64,000 nucleotides of DNA, taken from Pseudoalteromonas sp. R3. GTDB lineage: Bacteria > Pseudomonadota > Gammaproteobacteria > Enterobacterales > Alteromonadaceae. A program made the translations under genes and the position numbers. The stretch is taken from positions 1,178,001 through 1,242,000 of the forward strand of contig NZ_CP034834.1 in NCBI RefSeq assembly GCF_004014715.1. The letters are read 5' to 3'. The notes below the pieces were generated by a model. That model ran no database searches. It saw nothing but the letters and a program-made list of their open reading frames with translations, and was not told the origin of the DNA. Below, one piece after another: positions 59,635 to 64,000 of this stretch (the stretch's first letter is position 1; each line of letters starts with the position of its first letter).

Positions 59635-61656
59635 ATGAAGCAGCTACTTACCACCCTGGCTATCATTGTGATGGTTTGGATTAGCCCCGCCCAGGCATTG
59701 GGTGAACGCCCGGATGTTGGCATCATACCTGCACCTGACTGGGTCGAGACGCAAACACTGGCAAAATTACCAGATACCCTGCACAAACCACTTCATTATC
59801 GGCTGGTGGACAAGCAGGTGAGTGATGTGACTGAGCAAATGTCTTTTTCTCATAATCGTTATGTATTTACTGACGCTGCAGGTGTTCAGGAAGGGAGCAC
59901 CGTACGAGTGCGGTTTAACCCTGCGTTTCAGAAGCTGGTGTTTCACAACGTCACGATATTGCGAGAGGGGGAGGCGGTTTATCAGCTAAGTCAGCAAGAC
60001 ATTAAGGTGATCAACGCGGAAGATGATCAGCAAAACAATATGTATTCAGGCTTGTTTGATGCACTGATTTTGCTTCAGGATGTGCGCGTTGGTGACGAAC
60101 TGGATGTGAGTTATAGTTTGTCTGGTACTAACCCGGTGCTGGGAGAGCGCTTCAGTTACTTTGATAATCTGGGGTGGCGTGTCGCTGTGGATTTACTGAC
60201 CTTTAAGCTGACGCTGCCCGGAGATAAAAAAGTAGCGTATAAAGTGTTCGGCGACTCAAATGCCCAGGTGCAACACCAACAAAGCGATACCATGCAAACC
60301 TACACGGTGCGTGTGGAGAACAGCGTAGCGCATACAGTAGAGCACGAGCTTCCTGGCTGGTTTAGCCCTTTTCCCTATATTCAGTTTACTGAGTTCAATT
60401 CCTGGCTTGAAGTACAAGCCTGGGCGGCTGAGCTGTTCAAAGTAGATTCAGAGCTGAGCCCGGCGTTACAGGCGTATATTAATGAACTAAAAGCACTGCC
60501 TCAAGATCAGGCCATTGAGCAGGCGATTACGTTTGTTCAGGATGAGATCCGATATCTTGGCTTAGAGCTTGGTGTGAACTCGCATCAGCCTAATATGCCA
60601 CATCAGGTTTATGAGAAACGCTTTGGTGACTGTAAAGACAAAACACTGTTGCTGAACACCCTGCTTAAGGCACTTGAAATCGAAGCGCAACCTGCATTGG
60701 TATCTACCGAAAAGCGAGACTACATCAATGAGTTTTTACCGACGCATAGCGCGTTTAACCATGTCATTACTTATTTTACCCTGGACGGACAGGAGTTTTG
60801 GGTAGACCCGACAATTAGCTATCAGGGAAACAGCCTGAACGCTTTATATCAGCCCGATTACGGAAGGGCTTTGTTAGTCGATGCGCAATCTGGTGCTTTG
60901 AAAGAAGTTGAGGTTAAAGTGGCACGCCATGGTATCGACATCAATGAAATGATCATTGCCCCTGATTATGTTTCGCCAGTGCAATGGCGTATTGAGTCAC
61001 AGTATTATGGTTGGCAAGCCGAGCGTCTGCGTTATCAGCTGGCCTCTTCGCAAAAGAAGCAATTTCAGGAACACTCGCTGAATTACTACGCACAGTTTTA
61101 TCCTGGGGTTCAGGTTAAAACCCCCATTTCCTTTTCGGACAATCGCCGCGACAATGTGATCACGGTTGTTGAGTCTTATTGGGTGCCCGATTTTTGGCAA
61201 TCAGGAGACGCCGGCTCAGTTGAATTTTATCTTGGTGCTGGCAATGTCGGCCAGTATGTCAAACTACCTCAGACAGTCCGCCGTAAGCAACCGCTGGCAA
61301 AAGTATACCCAATGACAACGTCTCAACGGGTTACGTTGCTGATGCCTATGGACGTTGATTTCAGTGCGCTGGCTTATCAAAAGTCTTTCACTGATCCCTA
61401 TATGCGTATTCACAGTGCAATGGAATATGATCGCCGTCGAGTGACTTTTCACAGTCAGTACGAGGCGCTCGCAGAATATGTGCCGGTTGAAGCGGTGCCC
61501 GCTCACCTGAGCAAATTAAAGCAGGCCAGCAAGTTCACCGGATTTGGTGGCTCGGTATCTGAGGTGACGACCAACCCGAACCACACCGTATTCAGAGATT
61601 TCGTCGACCAGATGGAACGTACGACTAAGATGAAGTTTGTTGGAGAGTCATTATGA
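59635..61656 (+). CDS. DUF3857 / transglutaminase-like exported protein
   Basis: 673 residues from ATG 59635 (TTG 59626 would add three residues). Signal peptide 1-22 (ends AQA). DUF3857 occupies about 50-230 (LPDTLHKPLHYRLVDKQ...LDVSYSLSGTNPVLGERFSY). A transglutaminase-like domain (about 260-390) has its triad in R-F-G-D-C-K-D-K (Cys), S-A-F-N-H-V (His) and F-W-V-D-P (Asp). The remaining 270 residues form a beta-rich C-terminal domain. Such proteins are periplasmic or cell-surface; cysteine-protease or transglutaminase activity is possible but unshown. It overlaps the next lipoprotein gene by 4 bases (ATGA), indicating joint function. Confidence 0.88.
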   Translation: MKQLLTTLAIIVMVWISPAQALGERPDVGIIPAPDWVETQTLAKLPDTLHKPLHYRLVDKQVSDVTEQMSFSHNRYVFTDAAGVQEGSTVRVRFNPAFQKLVFHNVTILREGEAVYQLSQQDIKVINAEDDQQNNMYSGLFDALILLQDVRVGDELDVSYSLSGTNPVLGERFSYFDNLGWRVAVDLLTFKLTLPGDKKVAYKVFGDSNAQVQHQQSDTMQTYTVRVENSVAHTVEHELPGWFSPFPYIQFTEFNSWLEVQAWAAELFKVDSELSPALQAYINELKALPQDQAIEQAITFVQDEIRYLGLELGVNSHQPNMPHQVYEKRFGDCKDKTLLLNTLLKALEIEAQPALVSTEKRDYINEFLPTHSAFNHVITYFTLDGQEFWVDPTISYQGNSLNALYQPDYGRALLVDAQSGALKEVEVKVARHGIDINEMIIAPDYVSPVQWRIESQYYGWQAERLRYQLASSQKKQFQEHSLNYYAQFYPGVQVKTPISFSDNRRDNVITVVESYWVPDFWQSGDAGSVEFYLGAGNVGQYVKLPQTVRRKQPLAKVYPMTTSQRVTLLMPMDVDFSALAYQKSFTDPYMRIHSAMEYDRRRVTFHSQYEALAEYVPVEAVPAHLSKLKQASKFTGFGGSVSEVTTNPNHTVFRDFVDQMERTTKMKFVGESL

Positions 61657-62732
61657 TGCGTTTAATTGGAACATTACTGCTGATCTTGATTACGTCCGGA
61701 TGTGCATCAACCAAAAAAACGGTGCTACTTAACGACACTCAGTCTATTTATGATGCAAATAAAACGCTGGAATACGTGCTAAATGATCCCGACCCCCGCA
61801 TGCTGTTGGACTTGATAGACAAAGAAGCCAGCGAAACTTATGCCAAAGATGAGATAGGCATTAGCGAGGAAGAGTTTGCACTGAACAGCGCCATTGTCAC
61901 GATTGCCGCATTGAAAGGTCTGAGTCGTTTCGATCATGTTGTCTACTCACACAGTCGGACACAAGGGAACTACTGGTACAGTCATTATATCTTTTCCAAT
62001 AACAACGGCAGTTATGCTCTGGTAGATCTGGTTTTGACCAAACAGGGGAAGAAACTGGTGGATGTCCACAATCATGTGTTTCGTTCCAGTGTCGTCAATT
62101 ATCTGGGCGAATATGAAAAACATATTGAACAAAAAGGATATGATGACGCACTTACAAAAATAGAAGAGCAGATAGAGAATAATGATCCACAGTCGGCACT
62201 GGAACATTATCTGGCCTTGCCCGAAGAGGTGCGTATGCTTGGGGTCGTACATGAATCATTGTTTCGATTTATTAAGCGTTGTAGCTCAGAGGCATATCAA
62301 GCATTTTGCAACCGCGTTTTATCGGACAGTCAGCATGAGTACCAGGGCCTGCTAAGAGCAAATTTGTACAGCAACCTCAACGAGTATGCCAAGGCATTGT
62401 CTGAGTACGAGCAAGTGCCCGAAGCAATACGTAGCAGCGCGCCAATTTTAATGGAAGAGGCCGTTTTACAGGCCCGTCAAGGGAATAAGCGGGAGGGCTT
62501 TGCCCTGGCGCTAGATGCCCTATACCGAGCGTCGGGCCACTCCTATGGATACTTGATGTTACTACAGGTTTCTTTGTTCTCAGGTGAGCATGAGTTCTCG
62601 GCAGAGCTACTTTCTTTTATTAAGAAGACCTTTGAAATCCAATTTACCGAGCAGGAACTGGCAGATTTTAGTGGTGACAGTGGGTTTATTCAGTCTGATC
62701 AATACGCGCAGTTTAAGCTGAGCTATTTTTAA
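61653..62732 (+). CDS. Hypothetical lipoprotein with TPR-like helices
   Basis: 359 residues. Lipoprotein signal MMRLIGTLLLILITSGC with lipobox T-S-G-C. The rest is helical, Glu/Ala/Leu-rich, with TPR-like spacing in the second half (SALEHYLALPEEV, LYSNLNEYAKALSEYEQVPE, AVLQARQGNKREGFALALDALYRAS). I recognise no named family. It starts inside the DUF3857 stop codon, so it is translationally coupled and probably a partner of that exported protein. Confidence 0.75.
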   Translation: MMRLIGTLLLILITSGCASTKKTVLLNDTQSIYDANKTLEYVLNDPDPRMLLDLIDKEASETYAKDEIGISEEEFALNSAIVTIAALKGLSRFDHVVYSHSRTQGNYWYSHYIFSNNNGSYALVDLVLTKQGKKLVDVHNHVFRSSVVNYLGEYEKHIEQKGYDDALTKIEEQIENNDPQSALEHYLALPEEVRMLGVVHESLFRFIKRCSSEAYQAFCNRVLSDSQHEYQGLLRANLYSNLNEYAKALSEYEQVPEAIRSSAPILMEEAVLQARQGNKREGFALALDALYRASGHSYGYLMLLQVSLFSGEHEFSAELLSFIKKTFEIQFTEQELADFSGDSGFIQSDQYAQFKLSYF

Positions 62733-62755
62733 CCTAATTGAAAAAGGAGTAGATA

Positions 62756-63340
62756 ATGTGGATTAAGAATACGCCGCTGGAAGGCCAGTACATAAGGCTT
62801 GAGCCCCTGGCTCTTGAACATGTTGATGAGCTTAAAGAAGCTGTTGAGGATGGCCAAAGTTGGAAGCTCTGGTATGCAAATGTGCCGTCACCCCAACAGA
62901 TGCAACAGTATGTCGAAAAAGCGTTAAGTAAGGTTGCAGAGGATCAGGTGACCTTCGTTGTAAGATCGATAGCAAGCGGGCACATTGTTGGTACTACCCG
63001 CTATTACGATATTAAGCCCGAGCACAAACGCGCTTCGATTGGTTATACCTGGTATAGCGCAGCGGTCAGGCGAACACCGGTCAACACGGAGGCAAAACTC
63101 TTGTTGATGACAAACTTGTTCGAAACGTGTGGTGCGTTGTCACTGGAATTCAAAACGCACTTTTTTAATCACCCGTCACGACAAGCAATCGAGCGTTTAG
63201 GGGCTAAATTGGATGGCGTACTCAGAAGTCATCAGATTTTGGCGGATGGCTCTGTTCGTGATACCGCCGTGTATTCCATTCTGGCCTCTGAGTGGCCAGC
63301 GGTTCGCAACCATCTTAAAGCAAAACTCACAGCCCGTTAA
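62756..63340 (+). CDS. GNAT-family N-acetyltransferase (RimJ/RimL-like)
   Basis: 194 residues. L-E-G-Q-Y-I-R-L-E-P-L at the start, FVVRSIASGHIVGTTRYYDI in the middle, A-S-I-G-Y-T-W-Y before the acetyl-CoA region, and F-F-N-H-P-S-R-Q-A-I-E-R-L-G-A-K-L-D-G near the end are typical of RimJ/RimL-type acetyltransferases acting on protein N-termini or small amines. The R-x-x-G-x-A/G pyrophosphate loop is degenerate (R-R-T-P-V-N-T-E-A-K), as often in this subfamily. AAAAAGGAG precedes the ATG. Its stop codon overlaps the stop of the convergent DUF4153 gene. Confidence 0.9.
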   Translation: MWIKNTPLEGQYIRLEPLALEHVDELKEAVEDGQSWKLWYANVPSPQQMQQYVEKALSKVAEDQVTFVVRSIASGHIVGTTRYYDIKPEHKRASIGYTWYSAAVRRTPVNTEAKLLLMTNLFETCGALSLEFKTHFFNHPSRQAIERLGAKLDGVLRSHQILADGSVRDTAVYSILASEWPAVRNHLKAKLTAR

Positions 63341-63352
63341 AACGGGCTGTGA
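63327..63352. terminator. Hairpin embedded in the overlapping 3' ends of convergent genes
   Basis: TCACAGCCCGTT (63327-63338) / AACGGGCTGTGA (63341-63352), a 12-bp inverted repeat with only 2 central bases, so the usable stem is slightly shorter. It lies across both stop codons and inside the coding ends of the GNAT and DUF4153 genes. A shared bidirectional terminator is the likely role. Confidence 0.55.
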
Positions 63353-64000
63353 AGCTCAAAGCGATGCCCGCCAATCTGGATGTCCTTAAATCTGGGCTCT
63401 ACAATCTCAAAGTTACCTGACTTAATGGCATCCAGCAGGTCGTCCGACTGTTCACCATAGACTTTCTGATCCAGATAGCCTGTTTGCCAGCCTTGTACAC
63501 CATTTACAGTGCCCAGGTAGAACACTCTGAGCTCAACTCTGCGCTGAGTCTTGGCAATGAACAAATATTCAGGCTCAGGTGTATTATCGAGCTCAATGGT
63601 GCGCAGCATTAGCTCTGAGGCGTCTTCAAACAAATGCGAGTTGTGTCTGGCAAAAGTCTCCAGAGCGGTCACTAAGTTCTGTGGTAGTGAATGCTTATCG
63701 TGCTCTGGCATTTCAATCAGATCCAATAAGGTTTGCGTCGTCAGTGGTTTTGTTTCCAGAGTCAGTGCAGTTTGGATCCGCCGCTTTAGTTGCTCGTCGC
63801 TGACTTCATGTTGTAGCGATTCGAGTGCAATCAGCCCTTTTTGTCCCAGCTCATTCACCAGATAGCGAGGGTCGAAGTCCGCAGGCTGGGTAATCCCGGC
63901 ATTGAGGCGCTTTATCTGAGAGTTAACACTCAGACCTCGAAAATCCAGCAATGGCGTTTGGGTCGTTATCAGCAGCCCAAGCAGACACAAAGTCAGCGGT
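63337..64000 (-). CDS. DUF4153 membrane protein, C-terminal part
   Basis: Open to the right edge of the window; about 221 residues visible. It enters with the end of a membrane helix (LCLLGLLITTQTPLLDFRGL), then S-V-N-S-Q-I-K-R-L-N-A-G, F-D-P-R-Y-L-V-N-E-L-G-Q-K-G-L-I-A-L-E-S-L, the conserved junction of DUF4153 proteins, and a soluble C-terminal tail with E-Y-L-F-I-A-K-T-Q-R-R. The function of the family is unknown. The N-terminal multi-helix part lies outside. Confidence 0.75.
   Translation of the reverse strand, partial: PLTLCLLGLLITTQTPLLDFRGLSVNSQIKRLNAGITQPADFDPRYLVNELGQKGLIALESLQHEVSDEQLKRRIQTALTLETKPLTTQTLLDLIEMPEHDKHSLPQNLVTALETFARHNSHLFEDASELMLRTIELDNTPEPEYLFIAKTQRRVELRVFYLGTVNGVQGWQTGYLDQKVYGEQSDDLLDAIKSGNFEIVEPRFKDIQIGGHRFELHSPF

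Noticed and set aside
1-64000. Rhombosortase partner for the GlyGly-CTERM-like proteins
   Set aside because: No rhomboid-family membrane protease was seen in the window; it would have to be encoded elsewhere.
1-64000. CRISPR array, prophage, integron or plasmid origin
   Set aside because: No direct-repeat/spacer periodicity, phage structural or integrase genes, or iteron clusters were seen.

Overview
The window looks like a chromosomal segment of a marine gammaproteobacterium, most likely Pseudoalteromonas or a close relative. This is inferred from gene content (GlyGly-CTERM exoproteins, secreted trypsin and S9 peptidases, lipase with its foldase, DUF4153 protein, EntF-like NRPS). No rRNA, tRNA, CRISPR array, prophage or complete insertion sequence was recognised.

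Layout. 1-0.8 kb: 3' end of a HEAT-like gene with a frameshift, and a dead serine-hydrolase remnant. 1.4-3.6 kb: secreted lipase, its chaperone, and a DCC-family thiol protein. 3.7-9 kb: a large secreted beta-helix protein and a frameshifted chemoreceptor. 9-15 kb: divergent LysR/MFS pair, a divergent EF-Tu paralogue, and a catalase-peroxidase with a lipoprotein signal. 15-28.2 kb: a 12.4-kb gene for a 4127-residue multidomain surface protein, ending in a GlyGly-CTERM-like motif followed in the same frame by an outer-membrane beta-barrel. 28.7-33.3 kb: NTF2-like protein, Cys-rich YidD paralogue, and a DUF350 / hypothetical / membrane spermidine-synthase operon. 33.3-39.6 kb: two S9 peptidases around a YddG-type exporter and a PhzF protein. 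39.6-44.8 kb: a MITE-like repeat, an exported prephenate dehydratase-chorismate mutase fusion, an OmpA lipoprotein, and a trypsin-like GlyGly-CTERM protease. 45-49 kb: an orphan C-A-T-TE NRPS. 49.3-53.3 kb: Na/Pi symporter, DUF2306 membrane protein, and a membrane-bound AraC regulator. 53.4-56.5 kb: a BlaI-type repressor, an M56 (BlaR1-like) protease fused to an M23 peptidase, and a MepM-like endopeptidase. 56.6-64 kb: beta-helix protein, endonuclease/phosphatase-family protein, CreA / DUF3857 / lipoprotein group, GNAT acetyltransferase, and a partial DUF4153 protein.

Themes. Many products are exported: lipase, proteases, beta-helix proteins, giant adhesin-like protein, murein hydrolases. The two strongest candidates for undescribed biology are (a) the BlaI / M56-M23 / MepM operon, which looks like a cell-wall-sensing circuit with a murein-peptidase domain where BlaR1 has its beta-lactam sensor, and (b) the giant protein whose sorting motif is followed by a beta-barrel, with Shine-Dalgarno-like Gly-Gly codons and an in-frame ATG at the junction. 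The catalytically altered EF-Tu paralogue and the exported PDT-AroQ fusion come next.

Caution: three genes (1-589, 7352-8979, 42269-44772) carry a -1 frameshift, each at a short G or C run. This pattern fits missed homopolymer bases in the assembly at least as well as real mutation.
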